From Deltaproteobacteria bacterium (GTDB lineage Bacteria > Myxococcota_A > UBA796 > UBA2385): a stretch of DNA of 64,000 bases. Every line of letters begins with the position of its first letter. The first letter of the stretch is position 1. The stretch covers positions 48,577-112,576 of the forward strand of contig JAGYJW010000019.1 of NCBI GenBank assembly GCA_018401435.1, read 5' to 3'. A program made the position numbers and the translations under genes. Below the pieces are notes generated by a model. It searched no databases, had not been told where the DNA came from, and saw nothing but the letters and a program-made list of their open reading frames with translations. This document shows positions 17,606-28,000 of this stretch, in pieces.

Positions 17606-18375
17606 CGCTGCCTCGCGAGACCGTCGAGCTTCTGTTGCCCTGCTATCTGTGCGGCGATCTGCCCGAGGAGCTGCTGGCCGATGTGGGGGCCGCAATCGCG
17701 GCCGATCCCGACCTGCGCATGCGCTTGCACACCCTGGGCGATGGGCGCGAAGCCTGCCGGGCGGCCTTGCAAGCCGCGGCCGGGGCCCTGCCCGAGCTGG
17801 GCGATGCGGGCCTTCCAAGCCCGAACCTCCCGCCGCAGTCCGACCCGGGGGGCGCCGCCTGGCCCGGCCTGTTGGCAGCAGTGGCGGCGGCGATCTTGCT
17901 GATGGCCACCTTTGCCGGGGCGCCGCCCCAGCCCGAGGAGCTGCGCTTGCTCGCGGTGCACCGCAGCGCCGTCGCGGCGGGGCCGGCCTTCATCGAAGCC
18001 ACGGATGGGGCCCGGCTGAGCGCGGCCTTCCGGGCGGCGGGCGTCTCCCCCAGCCACGCTATGGCGCCGGATCTGTCGGGGCAGGGCTACCGCCTGCTGG
18101 GCGGCATGGTCAACGCCCAGCGCAACGGGGTGGCGGTCGTCTACGAAAAGGACGGCAAGCGCTTTGTCTGCCAGATCTACGCCGCCGAGGTCAGCCACAG
18201 CCGGCCCGACCGCGTTCGCAGGGTGCGCGGGGTGACCCTGCGCGGATTTCAGCAGGAGGGGGCGTCGGTGGTGGCCTGGACCGCCGGCTCGCGCACCTGC
18301 CTCTTCAGCGGCGAAGCCCCCCTGGACACCCTGCTAGCCGAGGCCGCCGCCCGTCTGTCGCCCACCCGCGGCTGA
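17602..18375 (+). CDS. membrane-anchored anti-sigma-like protein
   Basis: A 257-residue protein with an N-terminal cytoplasmic part carrying LLPCYLCGDLPEELL (a zf-HC2-like Cys pair and the 'xGDLPxx' helix). The one transmembrane helix (WPGLLAAVAAAILLMATFAG) lies at about residues 92-111. An extracytoplasmic domain follows, including GYRLLGGMVNAQRNGVAVVYEKDG and CQIYAAEVSHS. The exported half resembles the sensor domain of anti-sigma factors that also read ligand or stress. ATG 17602 overlaps the sigma-like stop (ATGA). It probably holds its partner inactive at the membrane. Confidence 0.65.
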   Translation: MTLPRETVELLLPCYLCGDLPEELLADVGAAIAADPDLRMRLHTLGDGREACRAALQAAAGALPELGDAGLPSPNLPPQSDPGGAAWPGLLAAVAAAILLMATFAGAPPQPEELRLLAVHRSAVAAGPAFIEATDGARLSAAFRAAGVSPSHAMAPDLSGQGYRLLGGMVNAQRNGVAVVYEKDGKRFVCQIYAAEVSHSRPDRVRRVRGVTLRGFQQEGASVVAWTAGSRTCLFSGEAPLDTLLAEAAARLSPTRG

Positions 18376-18422
18376 GGCCGGGCCGCCTGCGCTATGGTGT
18401 CGCCCCCTCGCGACGGGTGCCC

Positions 18423-20870
18423 ATGCGACGCCTCCAAACCGCCCTGCTCGCCCTGAGCGCCCTGCTGCTGCTGGCGGCCAAGCCGGCCGCCCCCCTTCAG
18501 CCGGACCGGCGCGGCGCCGCCAGCCCGGAGCGCAATTTCGACCTGCAGAAGCTGGAGCTGGACCTGGATGTGGATCCGGCGGGCACGGTGCAAGGCACCG
18601 CCCGCCTGACCGTGCAGCGCCTGTGGCCGGGCCCCCTGGAGCTGAACCAGGTGGCCCTGGAGATCGCCGACGTCAGCTTGGATGGGGGGCCCGTACCCTG
18701 GCGCCTGGACGGCGATCGGCTGCTGGTGGAGCTTCCGGGAGAGGGCGGCACCGTGAGCGTGCGCTACCGGGGCACGCCGCGGCTGGGCCTGCACTTTCGA
18801 CGGGCCGAGAAGGGCGGCCCCGACCGCTATGACGAGGTGTGGAGCCAAGGCGAGGCCGAAGACAACCGCTACTGGTACCCCTCCTGGGACCACCCCAGCG
18901 ACCGCTTCCTCTACGAGGGGAAGATCCGCGCGCCCAGCGGACTCACGGTGATCACCAACAGCGGACAGGAGCTGGTCAACTACCTGGTCATGGTGGCGGC
19001 CGGCCCCTACGCCGAATACCGCCACCCCGCGCATCCCGACCTCATCGCCTATGTGCCGCCCGACACGCCCCAGGCGGCCGTGAACCGGGTGATGGACCCG
19101 CTTCCCGGCATGATGTCCCACTTCGCCGCCCGCACCGGGCTGGCCTACCCCTTCGGGCCCTATCGACAGGTCTTTGTGCAGCGCTTCATCTATGGCGCCA
19201 TGGAGAACACCTCGGCCACCATCCTGGGCGAGCGCTTCCTGGTGGATGATCGGGTCGGCGACACCCGGCCCTATGTCGAGAGCATCGTCGCCCACGAGCT
19301 GGCCCACCAGTGGTTCGGCGATCACCTCACCTGTCGCAACTGGCGTGAGCTTTGGTTGAACGAGGGTTTTGCGACATTCATGGCCGCGGACTGGATGGGC
19401 ACGGCTCACGGCGACGACGTGTATGCACACAGCATCCTGGGCAATATGGCCGGGGCCAAGGGTGGGCCGGCCATGGCCCGGCGCTTTCACCAAGGCAGCG
19501 ACGGACCCGACAGCGGGCGGGTCTATGTGCGCGGGGCCTCCACCCTGCACATGCTGCGCGTGATGCTGGGCGAGGAGCGCTTCTGGGCCGGGGTGCAGCG
19601 CTATGTCGCCCGCAACGGACCGGGCCTGGTGGAGACCGACGACCTGCGTCGCGCCTTCGAGGCGGTGTCCGGCCGCGATCTGCAGTGGTTCTTCCAGCAG
19701 TGGGTGGAGCTCAGCCACCACCCCTCGCTGCGGGTCCGGCGCAGCTATGGCGAGGGGCGCCTGACCGTGTCCGTCCACCAGGACAAGCCCGGCGACCAGC
19801 CCCTCTACAGCGTGCCCCTCGAGATCGAGGTGGGCCTGAAGGATGGCAGCACCCGCATGCTGCAAGGTTGGCTGGACGATGAAGACACGGAGATGGTGCT
19901 CGACCTGGCCGAGCCCCCCACCTATGTGGCCTTCGATCCCCGCCGGGGCATCCTGGCCGATGTCGACCAAGAGCAGAGCCCCGAGGCCTGGGCGGCCCAG
20001 CTGGCCAACAGCCCGAGCGCCTTCGCCCAACGCGACGCCGTGGCCGCCTTGGGGGAGACCGACCGCTCCGAGGCCCTGGCCGCGGTCGCCACCCGCACCG
20101 GGGCTCCGCTGATGCTGCGGGTCGCCGCCATCGAGGCCTTGGGCCAGCAGCGCGTCACGGATCCCGTGGTGGCGCTGCTCGACGATGCCCACGGCCCCGT
20201 GCGCGCCGCCGCCGCCCAGGCGCTGGGCCGGTCGCTTCATCCCGAGGCGGTGGCCACCCTGACCCGCCACCTCCGCAAGGACCCCAACCCCGACGTCAAG
20301 ACCGCCCTGCTCAACGCCCTGGCCCGCCAGCGCCCCGCTGCCGCCCTGGTCGAGGCGCGCCGCCTCTTGGGCCTGACCGACACCGAAGAGCAGGACCTGC
20401 GGGCGGCCGCCCAGGCCGTGGTGGGCGCCCATGGCCTGCCCAGCGATCTCGACCTGCTGCTGGACCCCAAGGCCCCCGCCCGCCTGGGCCGCAGCGCCCT
20501 GCAAGCGGCGGTGGCCCTGGTGGTGCGCCAGGAGCCCGGCAAGGCCCGCGACCGCATGGCCGAGCGCTGCGCCCGCTATGCCGAGACCCTGCTGGCCGAC
20601 CGGGATCTGCGCACCCGCGAGGCCGCCATCCCCCTGCTTGGGCAGGTGGGCGACCGCCACAGCATCGACCGTCTGGAGCGTTACCGCCGCCTGGAGACCG
20701 AGCCCGGCCAGCAAGCCGCCGCCCGCCTCGCGGTGGACGCCATCCGCAAGCGCCTGCGCGACGGCCCCGAGACCGAGTCGCCCAATGCCATGGAGGCCCG
20801 CCTGGAGGCCCTCGAAGAGCGGCTCAAGGAGGTCGAGACCACCACCCGCAAGCTGGAAGACCGGATGTGA
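18423..20870 (+). CDS. M1-family aminopeptidase with HEAT-like repeats and a C-terminal coiled coil
   Basis: An 815-residue protein with a signal peptide (TALLALSALLLLAAKPA). The exopeptidase motif is YGAMENTSA and the zinc site HELAHQWFGDH (about residues 290-300), with the third ligand Glu in WLNEGFATF. Residues after about 510 consist of HEAT-like helical pairs (RVAAIEALGQQRVTDPVVALL, VRAAAAQALGRSLHPEAV and so on). The last 30 residues are a charged coiled coil (EARLEALEERLKEVETTT). Classical M1 enzymes end in an ERAP-type helical bundle; here HEAT repeats take that place, as in some bacterial M1 relatives. It likely trims peptides in the periplasm. Confidence 0.88.
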   Translation: MRRLQTALLALSALLLLAAKPAAPLQPDRRGAASPERNFDLQKLELDLDVDPAGTVQGTARLTVQRLWPGPLELNQVALEIADVSLDGGPVPWRLDGDRLLVELPGEGGTVSVRYRGTPRLGLHFRRAEKGGPDRYDEVWSQGEAEDNRYWYPSWDHPSDRFLYEGKIRAPSGLTVITNSGQELVNYLVMVAAGPYAEYRHPAHPDLIAYVPPDTPQAAVNRVMDPLPGMMSHFAARTGLAYPFGPYRQVFVQRFIYGAMENTSATILGERFLVDDRVGDTRPYVESIVAHELAHQWFGDHLTCRNWRELWLNEGFATFMAADWMGTAHGDDVYAHSILGNMAGAKGGPAMARRFHQGSDGPDSGRVYVRGASTLHMLRVMLGEERFWAGVQRYVARNGPGLVETDDLRRAFEAVSGRDLQWFFQQWVELSHHPSLRVRRSYGEGRLTVSVHQDKPGDQPLYSVPLEIEVGLKDGSTRMLQGWLDDEDTEMVLDLAEPPTYVAFDPRRGILADVDQEQSPEAWAAQLANSPSAFAQRDAVAALGETDRSEALAAVATRTGAPLMLRVAAIEALGQQRVTDPVVALLDDAHGPVRAAAAQALGRSLHPEAVATLTRHLRKDPNPDVKTALLNALARQRPAAALVEARRLLGLTDTEEQDLRAAAQAVVGAHGLPSDLDLLLDPKAPARLGRSALQAAVALVVRQEPGKARDRMAERCARYAETLLADRDLRTREAAIPLLGQVGDRHSIDRLERYRRLETEPGQQAAARLAVDAIRKRLRDGPETESPNAMEARLEALEERLKEVETTTRKLEDRM

Positions 20871-20876
20871 GGGCCC

Positions 20877-21893
20877 TCAGGCCCCGGGGCGCCGGATGCG
20901 CAAGCGCGCCCACAGGGGCATGTGGTCGCTCAGGCCGGTCTCGGGCAAGACGCCGGCATCCAGCACATCGATGGGGCCGCCCACAAAGAAGTAGTCGATG
21001 CGACGGTCGGGGACCGTAGCCCCAAAGGGCAGGTAGGATCGGTTCTTTGCCTCCAACAGCCCCGACTCTGCACTCACCTCGCGAAAGCGCGGAATCAGGC
21101 GTTGCATCGGGTTGCTGCGGTCCCCATAGAGATCCGCCTCGACCGCAAGCCGCGTCGGGTCGTCCCCCGGGGGCAGCAGGTTGAAGTCGCCGGCGAGGAT
21201 CCAGGGTCGGTCGGCCGGCTGGCTGGCCATCCAAGCCTCCAGCGTCGCCACCTGCTTGTCCAGGGTGCCGTCCCCATAAGAGAAGGCCGACAGGTGGGTG
21301 ACCGCCACGGCCAGAGGCGGCGAATCGACCACGGCCACGTCGGCGGTGAGCAGGGCGCGCTTGAGGTCAAAGGCCTGCACCAGCCGGTTGTCGCCCTTCA
21401 AGGAGAGCTGGGTGCGTTGGGCGCCGCGCATGGGCGCCGTGCTGAGCAGGGCGAGGTGCACATCCACCCGGCCCATGGGCCGCCGAGCCGGCTTGGGCAC
21501 ATAGAAGCTGCGGTGGTAGGTCGCCGTCGCCGAGGTCGCGGCGCCCATCGCCCGAACCAGCGCCGGCAGCTGGTCCACCCGCCCGGTGCGGTCCGAACAC
21601 CGGTCCAGCTCTTGCAGCAAGGCCAGATCGGGGGCCTCGGTGTCCAGCAGGGCCCCCACGCCGGCCAGGGTGGTGGCCACGTCGGCCGCCGGCACGATGA
21701 CCGCGTCGCCCCCGTCATAGAAGAAGTGGTGCTGGCGGGACCCGCAGAACTGCAGATTCCAGGACAGCACCGAGAAGGGCACGCCGGCCCGCAGGGGCCG
21801 GGCCGGGCGCCAGCCCTCCACCGCCACGGGCTGCTGGGGCGACGGGCGGTGTTCGTGGGCCAGGGCCCACAGGGTGCGAGGCACGGAGAGCAT
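20877..21893 (-). CDS. endonuclease/exonuclease/phosphatase (EEP) family protein
   Basis: A 338-residue protein with the EEP motif set: VLSWNLQFCG (metal-binding Asn), LLQELDRC (catalytic Glu), AVTHLSAFSYG, AGDFNLLPPGDD (Asp/Asn) and a final LSDHMPLWARL (His). Members hydrolyse phosphodiester bonds in nucleic acids, phosphoinositides or sphingomyelin. There is no signal peptide, so a cytoplasmic phosphodiesterase is likely. It ends four bases from the M1 stop in a TGAGGGCCCTCA palindrome. It shares the strand with the aldolase-like gene, separated from it by only three bases, so co-transcription is probable. Confidence 0.8.
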   Translation of the reverse strand: MLSVPRTLWALAHEHRPSPQQPVAVEGWRPARPLRAGVPFSVLSWNLQFCGSRQHHFFYDGGDAVIVPAADVATTLAGVGALLDTEAPDLALLQELDRCSDRTGRVDQLPALVRAMGAATSATATYHRSFYVPKPARRPMGRVDVHLALLSTAPMRGAQRTQLSLKGDNRLVQAFDLKRALLTADVAVVDSPPLAVAVTHLSAFSYGDGTLDKQVATLEAWMASQPADRPWILAGDFNLLPPGDDPTRLAVEADLYGDRSNPMQRLIPRFREVSAESGLLEAKNRSYLPFGATVPDRRIDYFFVGGPIDVLDAGVLPETGLSDHMPLWARLRIRRPGA

Positions 21894-21896
21894 CGG

Positions 21897-22922
21897 TCAG
21901 CCCGTGATCTTCAGCCGGACGTCGCCTTGCCCGTCCTGGCGATCCGACAGGCGCCCGGCGAGGCCCTCATACATCTCCCGCACCTGGTAGCGGTCGTCGC
22001 GCAGCATGCGCTCGATGCCCTGACGGGGGTGCATATTGTAGTAGCCGGTGATGGCATAAGGGAGCTGGTAGCCCCAACGCAGCTCCTCGCGCATGCCGGC
22101 GAACTGCTCGACCAGATCCAGCAGCGGGGCCACATCGTAGCGGGGGTTGTCGAGGTAGAAGAGCAGCAGCTCCAGGGGGCAGTTGCCCGCGCCCCGCCCC
22201 ATGCCAAAGACCGTCGCATCGACAAAGTCCACGCCCTCGTCGATGGCGGCGATGCTGTTGGCGAAGGCCTGCTGCTGGTTGTTGTGGAAGTGGGCCCCCA
22301 CCTTGATGCCCTCTCCCAGGTAGTTCATATATTTGTGAACGAGGTAGCGAACATGGTAGGGGAAGAGGGCGCCGAAGGAGTCCACGATGGCCACATTGTG
22401 CACCCCCGACGGAGCCAATCGAAGCAGGAAGCGGTCCACATCATCGGGCGGCAGCGTCGAGATGGCCATCACGTTGATGAAGGTCTCATAGCCGGCATTC
22501 AGGCAGTGATCGAGGAGACGCAGGGCCTCATCCATCTGGTGGGCATAGGTGGCGATGCGCACCACATCGATCACCGTGTCTGCACGCTTGGGGATGTCGG
22601 CGGGCTGGATGCGCCCCACGTCCACCATGGTGGAGAGGCGGATGCGGCCGGGCTCGACCGCGCGGGCCAGATCCTCCTCGTCGCAGAAGCGCCAGGGGCC
22701 GACCTTGTCGCGGTCATACTCATCGGCGGCGGAGCGGTAGCCCACCTCCATATAGTCGATGCCCGCGTTCACCAGGGCGTTGAAGACCCGCCCCACCAGC
22801 GCGTGATCGAAGCGCCATGCGTTGCAGAGCCCGCCGTCGCGGATGGTGCAGTCCAGCACCTTGATGCGGATGTTCCTGTAAAGGCCATCGGGACAGCAGC
22901 GCACGCGGTAGTCCAGGCCCAT
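21897..22922 (-). CDS. HMGL-like aldolase-domain protein
   Basis: A 341-residue TIM-barrel protein of the DRE-TIM metallolyase family. IKVLDCTIRDGGLCNAW contains the catalytic Arg-Asp pair of this class, and metal-binding His residues occur in KVGAHFHNNQQQA. DATVFGMGRGAGN is the second conserved loop. It lacks the LeuA regulatory domain and looks most like the 'aldolase catalytic domain-containing protein' group related to 4-hydroxy-2-oxovalerate aldolase. The natural substrate is unknown for this group; members sit in surface-sugar or nucleotide-modification loci. Here the neighbours are an EEP hydrolase and an FAD oxidase, which does not settle the matter. Confidence 0.75.
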   Translation of the reverse strand: MGLDYRVRCCPDGLYRNIRIKVLDCTIRDGGLCNAWRFDHALVGRVFNALVNAGIDYMEVGYRSAADEYDRDKVGPWRFCDEEDLARAVEPGRIRLSTMVDVGRIQPADIPKRADTVIDVVRIATYAHQMDEALRLLDHCLNAGYETFINVMAISTLPPDDVDRFLLRLAPSGVHNVAIVDSFGALFPYHVRYLVHKYMNYLGEGIKVGAHFHNNQQQAFANSIAAIDEGVDFVDATVFGMGRGAGNCPLELLLFYLDNPRYDVAPLLDLVEQFAGMREELRWGYQLPYAITGYYNMHPRQGIERMLRDDRYQVREMYEGLAGRLSDRQDGQGDVRLKITG

Positions 22923-22990
22923 GGGCCCTCCATTTCAATGCACATTGAAGGGCTATCCCGAGGCCGGGGTCGCGTCCCGCGCGCTGGGGA

Positions 22991-24193
22991 TCAGGCCAGG
23001 CGCCGGGGACCGAAGTCCTCGATCAAGGGGTGCTGTCCGTCCAGCACCAGCGCGCCCAGGGCCTCGCCGGCCAGCCAGGCGAAGCCGAAGCCGTGGCCGG
23101 TGAAGCCGCTCGCCACCACCGCGCCCGGCGCTCCGGGCGCAGGCCCCACCAGGGGCAGGCCATCCCGCGAGAAGCCCATGATGCCGGCCCAGCGGTGGGT
23201 GATGGCCACCTCGGCCAGGGGCGGGTAGCGCCGCAAGAAGGCCTCCATGCGGGCCTGGATGCCGGCATGGAGCACCTCGTCGTGGCCCACTTCGGCCTTG
23301 GGATCGAGGTTGCGCCAGCCGCCCAGCACCACCCGCCCCAGGTGGTCCTGCCGCCAGTAGTCATAGCCGTGGTCGGCATAGACGGGGTGGTCAAAGACCC
23401 GGGGCAAGGGGGCGGTGGCCAGCATCTGGCCGCGAACGGGGTCCACCTTGTCCTGGAACCAGGGCAGCAGCTGTCCGACTCGGGCGTTGGTGCAGACCAC
23501 CGCCACCTGGGCCTTGACCGTGCCCGAGGGGGTGAAGGCGCGGACATCGCCGGGGGCGTCGGCGTCCAGGCGCAACACCGGGCTGTCCTCGTAGAGCCGC
23601 GCCCCCGCAGCCACGGCCTGGCGGGCGGCGCCCCGGACAAAGGCCACCGGATCCAGCTCGCCGTCGCGGGCCAGCAGCACGGCCAGCGTATAGCCGGCCT
23701 GCCGGTGGATCTCGGGCACCGCATCACCGGTCAGCAGCTCGGCCTCGAAGCCGTCCTCGCGCAACAGGGCGGCGCTGGCCACCAGCTCGGCCTCTTCGGC
23801 GGCAGAGCCCGCCAGCTGCAGGCTGCCCCCCCGCCGATAGCCGCACGAGATGGCGTCCTGGGCGATGACCGCGGCGATGCGGTCGTGGTTCTCCAAGGAC
23901 CAGGCGTGAATGCGGCGGGCCCGCGCGCGGCCCATCAGGCCCACGGCACGGTCGTAACGCTCTGCGGTACCTTGCAGGATGAAGCCGGCATTTCGGCCGG
24001 TCGCCCGCATGCCCACCCGGCTGTCTTCCAGCCAGACCACCGATGCGCCGGATCGGGCGAGGTGGCGGGCGGCGGCGGTGCCGGCGATGCCCGCGCCGAT
24101 CACCAGCACATCGGCCTCGACGTCACCGTGCAGGGGACCTGCGAGGGCGGCGGGGGGATCGAGCCAGAGGGAGAGGGACTCAGCGCTGCGCAT
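22991..24193 (-). CDS. FAD-dependent amino-acid/amine oxidoreductase (DadA/PuuB-like)
   Basis: A 400-residue DAO-family flavoprotein. The dinucleotide motif is VLVIGAGIAGTAAARHLA, followed by the RATGRNAGFIL loop typical of gamma-glutamylputrescine oxidase relatives. The C-terminal FAD-binding stretch is VVASGFTGHGFGFAW. It should oxidise an amine or N-alkyl amino acid with FAD in the cytoplasm. No transaminase or transporter partner is adjacent. It starts with ATG at 24193 and is read leftward toward the aldolase gene, 68 bases away. Confidence 0.82.
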   Translation of the reverse strand: MRSAESLSLWLDPPAALAGPLHGDVEADVLVIGAGIAGTAAARHLARSGASVVWLEDSRVGMRATGRNAGFILQGTAERYDRAVGLMGRARARRIHAWSLENHDRIAAVIAQDAISCGYRRGGSLQLAGSAAEEAELVASAALLREDGFEAELLTGDAVPEIHRQAGYTLAVLLARDGELDPVAFVRGAARQAVAAGARLYEDSPVLRLDADAPGDVRAFTPSGTVKAQVAVVCTNARVGQLLPWFQDKVDPVRGQMLATAPLPRVFDHPVYADHGYDYWRQDHLGRVVLGGWRNLDPKAEVGHDEVLHAGIQARMEAFLRRYPPLAEVAITHRWAGIMGFSRDGLPLVGPAPGAPGAVVASGFTGHGFGFAWLAGEALGALVLDGQHPLIEDFGPRRLA

Positions 24194-24248
24194 GCGAACT
24201 CCGGTGCGGTGGGCAGCCTATCGCCCCGGGTCGGGTGGCGGCCGGGAT

Positions 24249-24623
24249 TCAGGCGTCCTTGGGCGCCCGGCCTGCCTCGCGTCGGGCGGCCTTGGCCGCG
24301 GCGCGGCGCTGCGCGCGGTTCAACACCCGCTCCTCTTCGGGCTCCCCTGCCCCGCTGCGGCCGAAATCCACCGATGCCCCGCTGCCCTGGCGGCCGCTGG
24401 ATTCGGTGGGCGGCTGAAAGAGCACAAAGAAGCTGGCACCAGCCAAGGCGGTGGCCAGCGCGACCACCAGGCCGTCGGTGGGGCCGCGCATCACGCCCAC
24501 CGTCAGCCCGATGGTCGCCGCGATGGCTGCCACCAGCAGCAGCCGCAGGCGCCAGTTGGCGGCCGGTGCGGACCCGGCGCTCTCAGCCACAGGGGGGGGA
24601 TCGGGGGGCAGCGCGGTCGGCAT
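24249..24623 (-). CDS. small membrane protein of unknown function
   Basis: A 124-residue protein with a Pro-rich N-terminus (PTALPPDPPPVAES), two adjacent transmembrane helices (LRLLLVAAIAATIGLTVGV and GLVVALATALAGASFFVLF) and a basic C-terminal tail (NRAQRRAAAKAARREAGRA). The basic tail suggests interaction with nucleic acid or phospholipid head groups on the cytoplasmic side. I do not recognise a family. It lies upstream of the FAD oxidase on the same strand. Confidence 0.55.
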   Translation of the reverse strand: MPTALPPDPPPVAESAGSAPAANWRLRLLLVAAIAATIGLTVGVMRGPTDGLVVALATALAGASFFVLFQPPTESSGRQGSGASVDFGRSGAGEPEEERVLNRAQRRAAAKAARREAGRAPKDA

Positions 24624-25060
24624 CGGGACCTCCAGGACCCATGCTACTGGATGGGGCGCCCGGGGGACAGCCCCCCGGTGGTCGGGTCGGGCCGATCGGC
24701 CGAGATCTCGCCCCTTTTGAGGAATTCGATTGGGGGGGCCTCATGTTCCCGGCCGGCGCCTCCGTATCGGTGAATGTAGGCGGGACGGAGCCGAAGCCAC
24801 CAAGGCAACGGACCCAAGACAAGCCAGCCAGAGTCGCGTCGGATCAACCTGATCGCCGCACCCCGACCCCATTGTGGGGTCACCGACGCGGCCTTGGATG
24901 GCCTCCTGGAACTCCCCCCGCCTCGCCCCTGTTGATCCTGTGCCGGGCGCTGACCGAAACCTCGGGTTTCACCTACCGATCGCCGCACCCCAGGTCCCGT
25001 TGTTGGGACCGCCCCGGGGTCCGGTCGGCGTCCGGCACTCACCCCACTCAAGGGCCCCGC
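24624..25060. other. non-coding gap holding two related repeat units with hairpins
   Basis: I see no convincing gene in these 437 bases. Two related units occur. The first has GATCGCCGCACCCC at 24851-24864 followed by the stem GACCCC-ATTGT-GGGGTC (24865-24881). The second has the same 14 bases starting at 24979, followed by GGTCCC-GTTGTT-GGGACC at 24994-25011. The shared prefix plus a hairpin of different sequence suggests a dispersed repeat or small structured RNA. The promoter of the 24623 gene should also lie at the left edge of this gap. Confidence 0.5.
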
Positions 25061-28000
25061 CTACCGGAAGTCCCGGCTGGTCACACCCACCTGGGCGGCA
25101 ATGTCGAAAGGACGAAAGCGCAGGGCCAACAGGCTGATCGAGTCGCCTTCCCGCTGCACCCGCGCCGTGACCCGCAACAGGTTGCTGCCCAGGATGAGCT
25201 TGCGTTGGGCATCCAATAGCTTGGGTTTGATGACCAGGTTCAGCATCCCGGTCTCGTCCTCCAGGGTCATGAAGACGATGCCGCTGGCCGTGCCGGGCCG
25301 CTGGCGGTTGCTGACGATGCCCGCCGCCTTCACCACGGCGCCGTCGGGCTGCTGCAGGATGTCGGCCGCCGTCTCGTAGCCCATGGCGCCCAGCTCTTCG
25401 CGCACCAGGCCCGCGGGGTCGCGCAGCAGGCTGAGTCCCACCGACCCGAAGTCCTCGGCGAGCTCGTCTTCGGGGCTGGGCGCACGCAAGGGTGGCGGTC
25501 CCTCGTCCCGCATCAGGCCGGCGAAGAGCGGCATGTCATAGAGGCCCTCCACCGCCCAGAGGGCCTTTCGGCGATCCAGGCCAAAGGGCGCCAGGGCGTC
25601 GGCGCGGGCCAGCCGTGCCAGCAGGTCGCGGCGCAGCCCGGCCCGTCGGGCCAGATCGCCGATGCCTTGGAACTCCCCCCCCTGTTCCCGGGCCGTTACG
25701 ATGGCCCTGCCGGCGGCTTCGGGCAGCCCCTTGATCAGCCGAAAGCCAAGACGCAGCGCCATCTCTGGCAGATCGTGCCCCAGCACGGTCACGCGGCCGC
25801 CGGTGGGCTCCAGCCGGCTGTCCCAGTCGCTCTTCTGCACCTGCACGGGCAAGACCCGCACCCCGTGTCGGCGGGCATCCGCCACCAGGGAGCGGGGAGA
25901 GTAGAAGCCCATGGGCTGGCTGTTGAGCAGGGCGCAGGTGAATGCGCCGGGCCAATGGCACTTCAGCCAGCTCGAGACATAGACCAGGTGGGCGAAGCTG
26001 GCGGCGTGGCTCTCGGGGAATCCATATTCTCCGAAGCCTTCGATCTGCTTGGCGATGCGGGCCGCATAGTCGCCGGTGATGCCATTGCGCATCATGCCGT
26101 CCATCAAGCGCTCCACCAGCGGTTCCAGGCCGCCGCGCTTGCGCCAGGCGCCCATGGCCCGCCGGAGGGCGTCGGCCTGGCCGGGGGTGAAGCCGCCCAC
26201 GGCGACGGCCATGGCCATCACCTGCTCTTGAAAGATGGGCACGCCAAAGGTGCGCTCCAAGATGGGTTCCAGGGCGGGGTGGGCGTACTGGACGGCCTCG
26301 GGGTTGCGGCGGGCCGCAAGATAGGGGTGCACCATGCCGCCTTGAATGGGCCCTGGCCGCACCAGGGACACCTCTACGACGAGGTCATACCAATTGCGCG
26401 GCTTGAGCCGGGGCAACATGGACATCTGCGCCCGGCTCTCGATTTGGAAGACCCCCACGCTGTCGGCCTTGCAGAGCATGTCGTAGACCGGCACGTCATC
26501 GGCGGGCACATCGGCCAGGCCCAGCTCTTGACCGGTCCAGCCCGCCACCAGGTCAAAGCAGCGGCGAATCGCGGTGAGCATGCCCAGCGCCAGCACGTCC
26601 ACCTTGACAAAGCCGACCACGTCGATGTCGTCCTTGTCCCATTGCAGCACGGTGCGGTCCAGCATGGTGGCCGGCTCGATGGGGCAGAGGCCCACCATGG
26701 GCTGGTCCGAGATGGCGAAGCCGCCGCTGTGTACGCCCAGGTGACGGGGCATGCCGGTCAGCTCGCCGGCCAGCTCTGCCGTGAGCAGGACGCGGGGGTC
26801 GGTGGGGTCCAGCCCGGCCTCGCGCAGCCGGGCCTCGGCCACCTCCTTGCCCTTGTCCCACCACGAGAACTCCTTGGCGAGGCGGTCCACCTGGTCCTGG
26901 GACAGGCCCAGGGCCTTGCCGGTGTCGCGCAGGGCCGACCGCCGCCGATAGGTGATGATGTTGCAGACCATGGCCGCCCGGTGCCGACCGTAGCGTTGGA
27001 AGATATATTGGATGACCTCCTCGCGACGCTCGTGTTCGAAGTCCACGTCGATGTCGGGAGGCTCGCCCCGCTCCTCGGAGATGAAGCGCTCGAAGAGCAG
27101 CTGGGTGGAGGTGGGATCGACCGCTGTGACCCCCAAGGCAAAACAGACCACCGAGTTGGCGGCGCTGCCCCGGCCCTGGCAGAGGATGTCCACCGACCGC
27201 GCATAGCGAACCGCGTCATAGACGGTCAGGAAGTAGGCGGGGAAGTCGAGCTTTTCGATGAGATCAAGCTCGTGATCGGCCATAGCGCGAATGCGGGGCG
27301 GGGGGCCCGCGGGGTAGCGCCAGGCCAGGCCCCGGGCGGTCAACTCGCGCAGCCAGCCGATGGCGGTCCAGCCCTCGGGCACCACCTCGCGGGGGTAGCG
27401 GTAGCGCAGATCGTCGAGGGTGAAGGCGCAGCGGGCCGCCACCTGCCGCGCCCGTACCAGGGCCTCGGGCAGATCGTGGAAGAGCGCCGCCATCTCGTCG
27501 CTGCCCCGCAAGAAGCGCTCGGCGTTGGCGTCGAGTCGGCGCCCGGCATCGTCCACGGTGCAACCCAAGCGAATGCAGGTCAGCACATCGGCGAGGCGCT
27601 TTCGGGCGCGCACATGCATGACCCCATCGGCGGTGGCCAGCAAGGGCACGGCCGCCGCGCGAGAAAGAGCCGACAGGGCGGCGACCCGCTCCTCGTCCCG
27701 ACTGTCCAGGCGCCGCGAAATGGCCAGGGACAGGCCATCTCCCAGGGCCTGCCGGGCGGCGCACAGGCGGCCCGGCGACCAGTCGCCCACGGCGATGGCG
27801 TCCAACCCGCCGGATCGCACCAGCACGTCGTCCAGGGCCACCCGGGCCCGGCCCTTTCGCAGCCGGGGGCGCCCATGGGGGCTCGCGCCATCGTGATCCG
27901 GGTCCAGCTCTCCGTCGCAGCGGGCCTGGGTGATGATCTGGCACAGGTTCGACCAGCCTTCGGGGCAACGCGCCAGAAGGACCAGCCCGGGGCCACCCTC

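Noticed and set aside
18249..20714. 821-residue open frame on the minus strand
   Set aside because: Antisense to the M1 aminopeptidase, low-complexity His/Gly/Ala sequence, no start signal. Shadow.
17641..20870. 1073-residue open frame that includes the M1 aminopeptidase
   Set aside because: Everything before ATG 18423 is antiparallel-frame noise over the anti-sigma gene; the signal peptide begins at 18423.
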